A stretch of DNA of 45,130 bases, taken from NCBI GenBank assembly GCA_029567325.1, contig JAKQLF010000216.1, positions 1 through 45,130 of the forward strand, written 5' to 3'. The DNA comes from Bacteroidota bacterium (GTDB lineage Bacteria > Bacteroidota > Bacteroidia > Chitinophagales > Saprospiraceae). Below the pieces are notes generated by a model. The model was not told the DNA's origin. It searched no databases and saw only the letters and a list, made by a program, of their open reading frames with translations. How positions within the stretch are numbered: position 1 is the first letter of the stretch; every line of letters starts with the position of its first letter. The position numbers and the translations under genes are program-made. This document shows, one piece after another, positions 19,601-27,130 of this stretch.

Positions 19601-22077
19601 GAAAAGCCTGTAGATTTATTGATTACCATAATGGAATCACCTTTACATGGCTCTCCAAGAATTTCAACTTGAGCCCTTGGCAATGACCTCACTGTTAAAA
19701 ATTTAGAGACACATGATTCACAATTGGCAAGACTACTTCCTTCGATACAATACTTGAATTCATACATGGAATCTCGCTGTAATTGGGTTAAATCAATTAT
19801 TCCCAACTCAGGATTTTGAACTCCAGTCCCAACCCAGCTTCCACCCAAAGGTGAAAAACCTTTAAAAGTAGTTTGCGTTGGGCCAAAACAAATGTTCTCA
19901 TCCAAGCCTGCATTTAATCCGATACCGGGGTCTTCGACATTGATTGTTACTTCGCCTTGCAATTCACAAGATGAGTTTTGTTGAAAAATAAATAAATACT
20001 TTTTAAGCCCTACTCCAGCTACATTTAGATCAATAATTCCACTTTCATCAACTCCTGGACCAGTCCAGTTCCCATTCAAATTGCTCATCAAAGAATATAG
20101 CCCAAGATTGATACAAACAGTGGTATCTGGATTTAAAAAGAGCTCTGGTTTTCGGATGAAAATGATGGTCCCAGAATCTAGCACAGTGCATTGGTTTTTT
20201 TGATATTTTACCACTATCCGCCGTTGACCTTCTGCAAATGTGTTGAGATTCAAATTTTTATCTACAAAATTTCCATCTATAAAAAACTCTACTTTACCTC
20301 CTTCCGGGCTATTGAAATTGATTAACTCATCCAATTTTACAACTTCATTCGACAAACAAATAATAGAAGTATCGTTGATTGTAATCAAAGGGATGGAATC
20401 CACAGTAACTTCTATCTTTTTCCTGATCACACAGGCATTGCTATCTGTTAATTCATAAGTCAAATCATGTATTCCAAGGCCACCTAAAAAAGGATCAAAA
20501 TTATTGTTTACAATTCCAGGGCCACTCCAAACACCTCCAATAGGCATAACATTTAAAACAGATTCAGGATTATCAATGCAAAATGTAGTGTCTTTTACAT
20601 CTACCATTTGAGATGCTAAAATGGTTACTTCAAACTCACTGACTGCCCGGCATCCAGTAGGCCCGGTCGTGTATTGTATTTTTGATATACCTGGGCTCAG
20701 TCCATTGGGATCAAATATTCCCAACCCAGCATCAATAATTCCGTTTCCCGACCAAGTTCCTCCAGAAATGGAAGCGGTTAAAGTATCTGGACTGCTTGAT
20801 TGACAGAATGGTGCTGTTGGTGTTATAATTGCAGGCATTTTTGAATTGACGATAACAGTTGCAGTTCTCACAATGGTATCACAAGGAGCGATCACTTTCA
20901 GTAACACTTGATAATTTCCAGGCAATGCATACCTGATATCTCCCGGATCTTTTCCAGAAAATTGGCTCGGGGAGCCACCCTCAAAAGTCCATTCATATCC
21001 TTTCACTTCTCCAGAGACTGTAATTTTGGGTCTATAAACTGCAGTCTCACAAAAAACTGGGGGAGCTTCAAGACTAATGTTTGGGACTTCAACGACTCGA
21101 AGAGGTAAAATTTGTTCACTAGTTCCACAATCATTGGTTGCTTTCAATTTAAAGTTATATGTACCTGTCCTCAAAACCTGGAAGGTGATGGTATCTAGTC
21201 TATTGATGGTATCTATTGGTAATATTTTCTCCAGGTCTCTGATATTTTTTATTAATTTCCAACTTAAAGTGTCTCGAAGGATATTGTTTGCTGGAAACTC
21301 CCATAAATTTATGTTAGAAGCCCATACATTACTTCTATCAATAAATGTGACAAAATCTCCCACACAAACTACACTATCTGCAGCAGTATTGGATATTTCA
21401 AAAGTAGATACTGGAGTATCCACAACTTTAACCACTTGTGTAATTTCATGCATGCCACAACCATTGAATACTTTGAGTGTAACTAAGTAATTGCCTGGTA
21501 GATCATATGTAAATGATGGCCTTGCAAGCGTATCCTTACTGCCATCATGAAAAGTCCATTCATATCTGTCTTCATTACATGAGACTGTTCCATTAAAAGT
21601 CAGTTTTTTACTTTTGCAAATATTTTCTGCATACGTGAACTTTGCCCTAGGTTCGTGATTGAGCGTTACAGGAGTGGAAATATATCTACAACTCACACCG
21701 TCACTGCAGTACTTTTTACCAACTATGGTGATCTCATAATTTGATCCTTTCGAACTACAAATTTTCACTTCTTCAACATTGAACACATGAGAAAACTCAA
21801 AGATATTAGGTCCATACCTCAGAGACGTCCCATCACACCAATAAACAAATACACTATCAAAGGGAGTTGTTTTGTCTGGGTCAAGTCTCATCACCACGTT
21901 TTCACCTTGACAGAAAACATTTTTGTTATCTGTTGCCAAGGCCATGGAAACGCCAGTGGCACATTCATCGCTGTTGCATTTATCTGGTCGAGGAGAGCAA
22001 TCTTGTGCTGATAAAGCATTGACCATCAACATCAAAGCCAAACCAATAAATCTTTTAAAATATATTTTTGATTTCAT
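16696..22077 (-). CDS. Giant PKD-repeat T9SS cargo with type B sorting domain
   Basis: A very large secreted surface protein (about 1793 residues). Start: the frame opens 10 codons earlier (22107), but the ATG at 22077 begins a clean signal peptide (MKSKIYFKRFIGLALMLMVN) and avoids overlap with the upstream gene. Layout: three PKD-like modules (about 75-380); several modules with a GGxWxGxGI...F/LG core (about 380-790); some ten more PKD-like modules (about 800-1690), each with the DFGDG or WDFG core; and a C-terminal gliding-motility-associated CHU_C domain (last 90 residues, TFFAPNAISPEYGEPG through RGSVTILR), which is the type B T9SS sorting signal. Most modules carry Cys residues. It sits 4 bp after a PorP/SprF gene, its likely secretion and anchoring partner. 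Function may be adhesion or gliding; this is inference. Confidence 0.92.
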   Translation of the reverse strand: MKSKIYFKRFIGLALMLMVNALSAQDCSPRPDKCNSDECATGVSMALATDNKNVFCQGENVVMRLDPDKTTPFDSVFVYWCDGTSLRYGPNIFEFSHVFNVEEVKICSSKGSNYEITIVGKKYCSDGVSCRYISTPVTLNHEPRAKFTYAENICKSKKLTFNGTVSCNEDRYEWTFHDGSKDTLARPSFTYDLPGNYLVTLKVFNGCGMHEITQVVKVVDTPVSTFEISNTAADSVVCVGDFVTFIDRSNVWASNINLWEFPANNILRDTLSWKLIKNIRDLEKILPIDTINRLDTITFQVLRTGTYNFKLKATNDCGTSEQILPLRVVEVPNISLEAPPVFCETAVYRPKITVSGEVKGYEWTFEGGSPSQFSGKDPGDIRYALPGNYQVLLKVIAPCDTIVRTATVIVNSKMPAIITPTAPFCQSSSPDTLTASISGGTWSGNGIIDAGLGIFDPNGLSPGISKIQYTTGPTGCRAVSEFEVTILASQMVDVKDTTFCIDNPESVLNVMPIGGVWSGPGIVNNNFDPFLGGLGIHDLTYELTDSNACVIRKKIEVTVDSIPLITINDTSIICLSNEVVKLDELINFNSPEGGKVEFFIDGNFVDKNLNLNTFAEGQRRIVVKYQKNQCTVLDSGTIIFIRKPELFLNPDTTVCINLGLYSLMSNLNGNWTGPGVDESGIIDLNVAGVGLKKYLFIFQQNSSCELQGEVTINVEDPGIGLNAGLDENICFGPTQTTFKGFSPLGGSWVGTGVQNPELGIIDLTQLQRDSMYEFKYCIEGSSLANCESCVSKFLTVRSLPRAQVEILGEPCKGDSIMVINKSTGFSASTMDFGDGTSTNLDSVIHIYQNTGRFDFKLQVSDDFGCENSITEQIDIITKAEPDFELMNQEGCAPLTPMVINKSIGVNYTSTWHVNGEIYNDFNPIFSAIDQIDRDSLFIIRLEVNNNCGVEIIEKPILVHPYPIISFGVEEGEGCSPLILNFSNNSRGQVANFRWDFGNGIISNDSLPERQTFLMLNDSVTNYTVQLIGVNNCGTDTSYKSIKVYPPDVKAFIEVQRTSFCQYDTLKSLAYSTPGSINSWALLDPTGVIQNYNGDFMNAPLTKPGYYKLYLYASRCGMDIDSVLLEVKPAPNIAVDIPKIGCLFDTIKLLNNSEINTASFWEFGDGLTSNDFSPSHVFQDTGNYMIKLTSFSALNNCPLTATNSIQIVGLPKVEFQADVKNGCEPLVVQFKNNSTAGLAYDWDFGNENSNIENPSFVFKNPGTYEVKLKVIDKNNCSADTIQTGFIVYPKPMINFNFQKVEICQNHDTIFTINETIGANTYLWTIDTLTSTEKNIQYIAKDAKEILVGLMAQSAFGCKAELQKAITVKETPKALFNQEINSGCAGLNVNFSSLSTGFSSLFWQFPGDNTDNRPETSFIFNQDGVFDIKLVASNTNGCPSDSSIQQMVIHPLPIADFEFAKEKECGVPMRVEFKNLTNDGQAYTWFQENKVIASTKNLEVNFDAPGEYQINLTVANQFNCKDTSFRIVNIYQQPEAEISFERDHCEQELLVFMNESKNAISYLWDFEGLGKSTDRIPQISFSNQGVYDIQFIAIFNDLCRDTLTYLDAIEIFEAPIADFNYESAFDNARLGEVRFDNLSENADQWFWNFGDGFFETIENPEHIYNINRPVEVTLTVSQSNLGRLSCVDSITKIIQPEWINTFFAPNAISPEYGEPGVRVFKPVGLGLEAYEIAIYSPWGEKVWEDKTLTDNQPGASWDGTYKGELLPQGAYSWIANVVFESGIRKVYRGSVTILR

Positions 22078-22081
22078 ATGG

Positions 22082-23218
22082 CTATTCTTTGTACCAAATG
22101 TTTTCATACATTTTTCTTTTCCCAGGACTTACATCCATGATTGGGCAATTATAAGAACCATTATAAGGCACATCATCTTGTTGGTCTAATGCATTACAAA
22201 TACTACTTTTTGCCAAGTGGTAGGTGAATCCCAATTCAAGTTGAGGCCCGGAAAAATTTCTCAATCCGCTGATATTGGATGAGTAATCAAAATTAACGAC
22301 CATCAATCTTTTCTTTTTGAGTTTAATGGTGATATCTCCATGAATGCTCAGCCATCGATTAACTCCGTATTCATTCAGAAATGAGGTGTGATAATAAAAA
22401 CCAATTCCTGCACTTCGGGTATATCCTGCTCTAAATCCGAATTCTGCATAATCGATCTTTCCTTGCTTTTGATAAACAATTGAAGGTCTCATAGATAGAA
22501 ATTGTCGGCCGTAATATTTAGGGACAAATTCCATTTCAAAAAATCCTGTATATCTTACTGGATTGTCATTATCCAAACCTAAAATAGAAACAGACTGATT
22601 GATTTTGCCACCATTCAATGAATAGAATCGATACATTGCCATTCCTGCATTAGTCATTACAGCTTGTTTACTTTTTTTATTCCATAAACTACGTAAAGAA
22701 AAGCCTACACCCGGATTAAAAAACCAATTTGAATTACCAGTATTTGGATGGATAAAAGATCCTTGAAGGATATTGCCATATTTAGGATCTAGTTGATCTG
22801 AGAAAATTAATTTATTATAGTCAATGGTATTTATTCCCCATGAAAAATCTGCACCAGCGCGTAAGTTATGGTCATGTTTTTGTGATGGTGGTAGTGGAAT
22901 AAACATAGCAGAAACGATTCCTGCTTCCCAAGTTCTGAATAGTCCGGAACCTTCCTCGTTTAAGTTGAATTTTGCTCCTAAGTCAATGATGCTGCAAGGC
23001 ATAGTCTCTTCAAATATCAAACCCAGCGTTTTGTATCCAGAGCCTCCATCATTAAACCATTGACTTTTCCCTCTGATTTTCCAGCTTTGTGCACCACTAA
23101 CACCTACCAATGAAGGATTAAACAATATGCGATTGTCAGCAAATGAGGTATAAGCTGCATCTTGCCCAATAAGATTGGTAAATAAAATTAATAATGGGAT
23201 TGAAAGAAAACTTCTCAT
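22082..23218 (-). CDS. PorP/SprF family T9SS outer membrane protein
   Basis: An outer-membrane beta-barrel of the PorP/SprF family, needed for secreting or retaining type B T9SS cargo. The 378-residue form starts with MRSFLSIPLLILFTNLIGQD (signal peptide), followed by the family opening DAAYTSFADNRILFNPSLVG. Alternating hydrophobic strands continue to the end. The frame opens 8 codons upstream (23242), but a candidate -7 box overlaps that start, so 23218 is preferred. It is directly followed, after 4 bp, by the giant PKD protein that carries a CHU_C domain: a typical cognate pair. Confidence 0.9.
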   Translation of the reverse strand: MRSFLSIPLLILFTNLIGQDAAYTSFADNRILFNPSLVGVSGAQSWKIRGKSQWFNDGGSGYKTLGLIFEETMPCSIIDLGAKFNLNEEGSGLFRTWEAGIVSAMFIPLPPSQKHDHNLRAGADFSWGINTIDYNKLIFSDQLDPKYGNILQGSFIHPNTGNSNWFFNPGVGFSLRSLWNKKSKQAVMTNAGMAMYRFYSLNGGKINQSVSILGLDNDNPVRYTGFFEMEFVPKYYGRQFLSMRPSIVYQKQGKIDYAEFGFRAGYTRSAGIGFYYHTSFLNEYGVNRWLSIHGDITIKLKKKRLMVVNFDYSSNISGLRNFSGPQLELGFTYHLAKSSICNALDQQDDVPYNGSYNCPIMDVSPGKRKMYENIWYKE

Positions 23219-23239
23219 TGAATTCAGAATTTTCAAGTA

Positions 23240-23247
23240 CAAATATA
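23240..23247 (-). promoter_or_regulatory. Candidate -7 box for porP-like operon
   Basis: On the minus strand TATATTTG fits TAnnTTTG and lies 22 bp before the ATG at 23218. The -33 element at the standard spacing is weak. It would drive the PorP/SprF gene and the giant cargo gene together. Confidence 0.4.
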
Positions 23248-23301
23248 TACTTAAATATTCTTGATAAAAGAAATTATCAAATTTTAACCTTTAAATCTTT
23301 A

Positions 23302-23940
23302 TTACACCCACAATCCCAACCCAAAAAACAAAATCATACACCACAATATCGTCTTTGTATAAGGGTTTAAAAATGCAATTTGCCGATGGTAAATGGCACT
23401 GATGAGGAGACTGACCGCAAACCATGCAACGTAGTTTTGCAAAGGTACTTGATTATTTTCCCAAATCCACATGCCCAATTTGATTGCATTGGGTTCGATG
23501 ATGATGTCGATGGCTACTACCAGAAGGGCTGCAAGGAGGACGTGCCAGATAAATGGCAATTGCCAACGTTTCACCTGATCGTTTACGCAATAAGTAAGTA
23601 AAAACCAATTGAAGCCAATCATGGGTGGTGTGCCCAAAATCTTAAAGCCCAGATCATTCCCATATTGATAGTTTCCAAATATTACGCCAGTATTCACTCC
23701 TAGGACTTCTATGAAATATCCAATGGTCCATGCAAAACCAAAAAATACAAGCAGATTTTTAAACTCACTTTCATTCGGATAATGGCGCCAGAATATGAGC
23801 AACACACAAAGCAATATTTGAAACCAAGTGAAGTGAACCAGATCACTCCATAATCCCAGTTGTATGCAGCAAAAGCCAAATAAATAGGAACTGATGATGA
23901 GGCCTAAAGCGATCTGATCTTTTTTAGTTTCTGTCATCAT
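23302..23940 (-). CDS. Carotenoid biosynthesis protein (CruF-like, DUF422)
   Basis: A polytopic membrane protein of 212 residues with about six to seven hydrophobic helices. Segments such as FVEVLG-like YFIEVLGVNTGVIFGNYQYG, then LGTPPMIGFNWFLLTY and AIDIIIEPNAIKLGMW match the CruF/DUF422 family, which hydrates the C-1',2' double bond of acyclic carotenoid ends. Its start overlaps the stop of the upstream desaturase gene (ATGA type), so the two are translated from one message. Together they would make a 1'-hydroxy, 3',4'-didehydro end group. The family is clear; the exact product is inferred. Confidence 0.85.
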   Translation of the reverse strand: MMTETKKDQIALGLIISSYLFGFCCIQLGLWSDLVHFTWFQILLCVLLIFWRHYPNESEFKNLLVFFGFAWTIGYFIEVLGVNTGVIFGNYQYGNDLGFKILGTPPMIGFNWFLLTYCVNDQVKRWQLPFIWHVLLAALLVVAIDIIIEPNAIKLGMWIWENNQVPLQNYVAWFAVSLLISAIYHRQIAFLNPYTKTILWCMILFFGLGLWV

Positions 23941-25418
23941 TCTTGTGTTATGAGATCGTCAACAATTTTGGCGGACAACAAACACAAAGGAATACCGCCC
24001 CCTGGATGTACACTGCCACCGATGAAATATAAGTTGGAATACTGGGGTGATTGATTGGGATGGCGTGCAAAAGCTGCCCATTGATCATTTGAACTCGTTC
24101 CGTACAAAGAGCCCGTGTAAGACAACGTTTTGTTTTCTATGGTCCGTGGGTCTACGATGGTCTCTGTTTGTATGTATTTGGTGAGGTCAAAACCAATTTG
24201 GTTGCTTATTTTTTGAATGATCTTTTCTCTGGCGACTTTGATCATTTCTTCCCAATCCTGTTGTCCATTGTTGTAAGGAGCATTGATCATGGTAAACCAA
24301 TTTTCATGGCCTTCTGGAGCATCTTCAGGCAGGTATTTGGAGGTTATGTGGATGTAAACCGTTGGATCGTCGTATAACTCACCTTTGCCAATGTGATCAA
24401 ATTCCCTTTCATAATCTTTGCTAAACAAAATATTGTGTAGGTCAAATTGCGGAAAGCTTCGGTCGATTCCCCAATAAAAAATCAAAGCAGACGAACTCCT
24501 TTCTTGTTTCAATAATTTCGCCGCTTTTTCTCTATCCTTGAGTAATTCATTATAAGTGTAATAGGCATCCATATTACTCACCACAACATCAAAATCATAA
24601 CTTGACCCACTCTCCAAGGTCAGCCCTTTAATTTTACTGGAATGGAGTCGATCAATTGCAGTCACTTTTGAATTTAATTCAAATTTTACTCCCAAATTCA
24701 GTGCATAATGGTGAATGGATTGAGTAATTTGATACATACCCTTTTTTGGTAAATGTGCGCCATATCCATATTCAAAATGGGGGATGATGTTGAGCAATCC
24801 CGGCGCTTTATAAGGGTTGGAGCCATTGTAGGTGGCATAACGGTCAAATAATTGCACCGTCTTAGAATTGGCAAAACGTTTGACATTTGCCTGATGCATG
24901 GTTTTAAAAACATCGAGTTGAGGTAAGTGCAACAAGGCATTAGCTACTGAACCAGTCAACCAGGTCTTCCATCGGTGCAGGCTATGCTCCAAAAAAGTCT
25001 TGCCAACCAAATCATACTTTTTCTTACTCTGTGAAAAATGTTCTTCCAACTTGTCAGGACTTTCACTAAGGTCTTTGGCAAGCGTTTCAATGGTCTTTTG
25101 AAGGTCGGCGAAAGTGGTCGTTTGAGTGCCATCATCCCAAAAATATTTACAAATAATGGGAAGGCTGTGGTATTCAAAATTAGAATCTAGGGGTACTTTT
25201 TGCAATTCAAACAGTTCCTCTACCAAGTGGGGCATCGTAAATAAAGAAGGCCCAAAATCAAATCGATAAGGCCCATCCCAAAATTCATGAAGTTTACCTC
25301 CCACCCTATCGGAAGCTTCAAAAACAGTGACCTCATATCCCTTTGCTGCCAGCCGGACTGCCATCGCCAACCCAGCAATTCCCGAACCAATAATTCCTGC
25401 TTTTTTCTTTTCTGACAT
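23937..25418 (-). CDS. crtD: Phytoene desaturase family protein, CrtD-like
   Basis: A FAD-dependent carotenoid desaturase of 493 residues. It has the Rossmann dinucleotide motif GIIGSGIAGLAMAVRLAAKG at the N terminus, the FDFGPSLFTMPHLVEELF segment typical of CrtI/CrtD enzymes, and the C-terminal CrtI signature FIGGSVHPGGGIPLCLLSAK. The frame starts five codons earlier (25433), but MSEKKKAGIIGSG at 25418 is the natural start. Pairing with a CruF-like gene by a 4-bp overlap favours the CrtD role (3,4-desaturation of a 1-hydroxy carotenoid) over phytoene desaturation. No crtB, lycopene cyclase or other carotenoid gene is nearby. Confidence 0.85.
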   Translation of the reverse strand: MSEKKKAGIIGSGIAGLAMAVRLAAKGYEVTVFEASDRVGGKLHEFWDGPYRFDFGPSLFTMPHLVEELFELQKVPLDSNFEYHSLPIICKYFWDDGTQTTTFADLQKTIETLAKDLSESPDKLEEHFSQSKKKYDLVGKTFLEHSLHRWKTWLTGSVANALLHLPQLDVFKTMHQANVKRFANSKTVQLFDRYATYNGSNPYKAPGLLNIIPHFEYGYGAHLPKKGMYQITQSIHHYALNLGVKFELNSKVTAIDRLHSSKIKGLTLESGSSYDFDVVVSNMDAYYTYNELLKDREKAAKLLKQERSSSALIFYWGIDRSFPQFDLHNILFSKDYEREFDHIGKGELYDDPTVYIHITSKYLPEDAPEGHENWFTMINAPYNNGQQDWEEMIKVAREKIIQKISNQIGFDLTKYIQTETIVDPRTIENKTLSYTGSLYGTSSNDQWAAFARHPNQSPQYSNLYFIGGSVHPGGGIPLCLLSAKIVDDLITQE

Positions 25419-25514
25419 GTTGGAGACTACCACTGCCAGAAGAAACTAAATTTGAAAGTAAAGGTTTAAAGTTTTGTAGAAAAGCACGAAATCAAATATG
25501 AAAATCATTGCAAC

Positions 25515-25557
25515 AAAAAAGCGACTGAAATCACTTACTGATTTACAATCGCTTTTT
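25515..25557. terminator. Bidirectional intrinsic terminator after tRNA-Arg
   Basis: AAAAAGCGA at the left pairs with TCGCTTTTT at the right, and an inner AAATCA/TGATTT stem extends the hairpin. A-tract and T-tract flank it, so it can work on both strands. On the minus strand it lies just downstream of the tRNA 3' end. Confidence 0.7.
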
Positions 25558-25560
25558 AAG

Positions 25561-25634
25561 TGACTCCGTCAAGATTCGAACTTGAGACCTACTGATTAGA
25601 AGTCAGTTGCTCTATCCAGCTGAGCTACGGAGCC
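25561..25634 (-). tRNA. tRNA-Arg (anticodon TCT)
   Basis: Read on the minus strand this 74-nt stretch folds into a full cloverleaf. The acceptor stem GGCTCCG pairs with CGGAGTC (one G-T pair), discriminator A. The D-arm holds GCTCAGCTGGATAGAGC. The anticodon stem-loop ACTGA-CTTCTAA-TCAGT puts TCT in the anticodon position, so it decodes AGA. The T-arm has GTTCGAATC. CCA is not encoded. An intrinsic terminator follows. Confidence 0.97.
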
Positions 25635-25729
25635 ATTTTTTCATTGAGTGCGCAAAGATAGCAATATTTTGTGCTCCTGCAACCTGTTTTTCTTAAAATA
25701 TTTAAAAAGTTTCATGCTTCATTTTGCTG

Positions 25730-25792
25730 CGAGCAACGAGCTATGAGCGATGAGCAGTCAGTTCTCAGTTTTCAGCGATCAGCTATCAGCTT
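25730..25792. repeat. Heptad array with drifting word
   Basis: Nine consecutive 7-bp registers start at 25730, 25737, 25744, 25751, 25758, 25765, 25772, 25779 and 25786. The word changes along the array: CGAGCAA, CGAGCTA, TGAGCGA, TGAGCAG, TCAGTTC, TCAGTTT, TCAGCGA, TCAGCTA, TCAGCTT. The period is unbroken while the sequence drifts. Confidence 0.9.
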
Positions 25793-25812
25793 ATTGAGGA
25801 AATCGCACTATC

Positions 25813-25924
25813 CAAAATTTCTACCATTGAAAAGAAAAGGGTAAGCCTTTTCTCTGCTGTGTTTCAATATATCATTCGAGCTGTGAAGCCAAGGCGTGCC
25901 TTGGCTCAACTGGTAGGCCTCAAA
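25813..25924. repeat. Dispersed hairpin element, copy 1
   Basis: About 112 bp, with a close relative (about 85% identical by eye) at 27131-27244 in the same orientation. It has a perfect hairpin AGAAAAGG-GTAAG-CCTTTTCT, and a second one AGCCAAGGC-GT-GCCTTGGCT. The copy ends in TCAAAC and runs straight into a TCAC heptad array. No coding sense was found. Confidence 0.8.
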
Positions 25925-25928
25925 CATT

Positions 25929-26005
25929 TCACATATCACATTTCACATCTCACACCATTCACCATTCACTATTTACTATTCACTATTTACTATTCACTAT
26001 TCACC
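25929..26005. repeat. TCAC/TTAC heptad array
   Basis: T-N-A-C anchors fall at 25929, 25936, 25943 and 25950, then after one 9-bp step at 25959, 25966, 25973, 25980, 25987, 25994 and 26001. The array runs into the end of the MBL gene, so the last residues (VNSE) and the stop codon of that gene are written in repeat sequence. Confidence 0.9.
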
Positions 26006-26592
26006 TCAAGCTCGTATGGACCATAATGACTTGGAAATACTGTATTTACCCCCAATTTTCTCAGGTTTTTCCAATCTGAAATTGAATTTTGGTCATTCAT
26101 TTCAATTGCCATATTTTCTTGAAGTAAATCTCCTACAAATGCTTGCCCACTGTCCAAAACTAAAGCAATACCATCTTCAGAATGTCCTTTGGTTGCAATG
26201 ATTTCACCCTGTATGGATAATTCATTTAAAAACTTTCTCGATTCATGGAGCGAGATACAAATATTGTCTTTTTGTATCAACGGAGTATACTTTCTTACTT
26301 TGAGCAGCCTTTCTTTTTCTTGCTCCATTTTACTTACAAATGGTACTTGGAAATCTAGTATCACAAATTTGATCGATTCATTTTTCAAATCCTGAATCAA
26401 TCCAGCATGGTCTGGATGAAAGTGCGTAACAACTAAGAAGTCAATTTCTCGGATTTTGATGTTCGTTTTTCGCAATTCCCTTCCTAAGTCATGTAAAGTA
26501 CCCGGAAATCCCGAATCAATCAATAAAAGATGGGTTGCCGTTTTAAGCAAATAGAGATTGACTGCATTGTTCCCTACGTTAAAGATTTCCAT
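25990..26592 (-). CDS. MBL-fold metallo-hydrolase
   Basis: A cytoplasmic metallo-beta-lactamase-fold hydrolase of 200 residues. Metal ligands are visible: VTHFHPDHAG (HxHxDH), a His in ATKGHSEDG, an Asp in FVGDLL, and a late His in FPSHYG. The opening INLYLLKT-type strand (NAVNLYLLKTATHLLLIDSG) is typical of small glyoxalase-II-like members. The substrate is unknown. The gene begins 2 bp after the 145-residue gene upstream, so the two form an operon. Its stop codon lies inside a heptad array, suggesting that the C terminus was reset by repeat growth. Confidence 0.88.
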   Translation of the reverse strand: MEIFNVGNNAVNLYLLKTATHLLLIDSGFPGTLHDLGRELRKTNIKIREIDFLVVTHFHPDHAGLIQDLKNESIKFVILDFQVPFVSKMEQEKERLLKVRKYTPLIQKDNICISLHESRKFLNELSIQGEIIATKGHSEDGIALVLDSGQAFVGDLLQENMAIEMNDQNSISDWKNLRKLGVNTVFPSHYGPYELEVNSE

Positions 26593-26594
26593 TT

Positions 26595-27032
26595 TTAAAA
26601 ATTCAAAATGATCGTTTTACCAATAGGTAAATACTTCCATTCATCCATAAATTTGGCTATTCGAGGAACCACCTTGACTAAAAAACCACTGTCTGTTAAG
26701 CCGAATTCTACACTTTTTAGATAATTCCAAAAATCCGTTTCATTCATGTGATTTGAAAATACTGATTGTGTGCCTCCCACAATACTTTCAATAACTCTGA
26801 GTTTTTCAGTAAGTTGATTTGTCTTCCCAGAAAGCTGTTCCATACGGTAACCTTGGGCAAGCATGCCCCAAAAACCATCCATTGTTTTTAATTCCTGTTC
26901 TACATAAAAATGACATATGTCATGGAGCAAGTAAGTCTTTGTATCCAGAATACTCTTCTCTGTTGATTGGTCAGTTCTGACGATTACCACCTCGTGATTT
27001 GATTGGTCTATCTTTTTTAACTCAATTTTCAT
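26595..27032 (-). CDS. Hypothetical protein, operon partner of MBL hydrolase
   Basis: I do not recognise this 145-residue protein. It has no signal peptide or membrane helix. The middle has a conserved-looking helical stretch LLHDICHFYVEQELKTMDGF with two His and one Cys, followed by WGMLAQGYRMEQLSGKTNQL. The C terminus (GKTIILNF) looks like a final strand. It is the first gene of a two-gene unit with the MBL hydrolase (2-bp gap). The pair is flanked on both sides by the same dispersed element plus heptad array. A DinB-like or regulator role is possible but I see no proof. Confidence 0.7.
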   Translation of the reverse strand: MKIELKKIDQSNHEVVIVRTDQSTEKSILDTKTYLLHDICHFYVEQELKTMDGFWGMLAQGYRMEQLSGKTNQLTEKLRVIESIVGGTQSVFSNHMNETDFWNYLKSVEFGLTDSGFLVKVVPRIAKFMDEWKYLPIGKTIILNF

Positions 27033-27130
27033 CCCAGTATTTTATTATAGGATCAAGGAATAAAGAGGACAAGCCCTTTTACAACCGTGCTGTGAATCCA
27101 AGACGTGCATTGATTCAACTATTCAACAAT
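27033..27130. repeat. Decayed copy of the dispersed hairpin element
   Basis: Within about 27065-27125 the sequence keeps landmarks of the 112-bp element: CAAGCCCTTTT, then GTGCTGTGAATCCAAG and GTGCATTGATTCAACT. Both hairpins have lost several pairs. It lies next to full copy 2 and upstream of the hypothetical gene, where the operon's promoter should also be. Confidence 0.6.

Noticed and set aside
25929-26005. CRISPR array
   Set aside because: Unit length is 7 bp with no spacers, so it is a simple tandem array.
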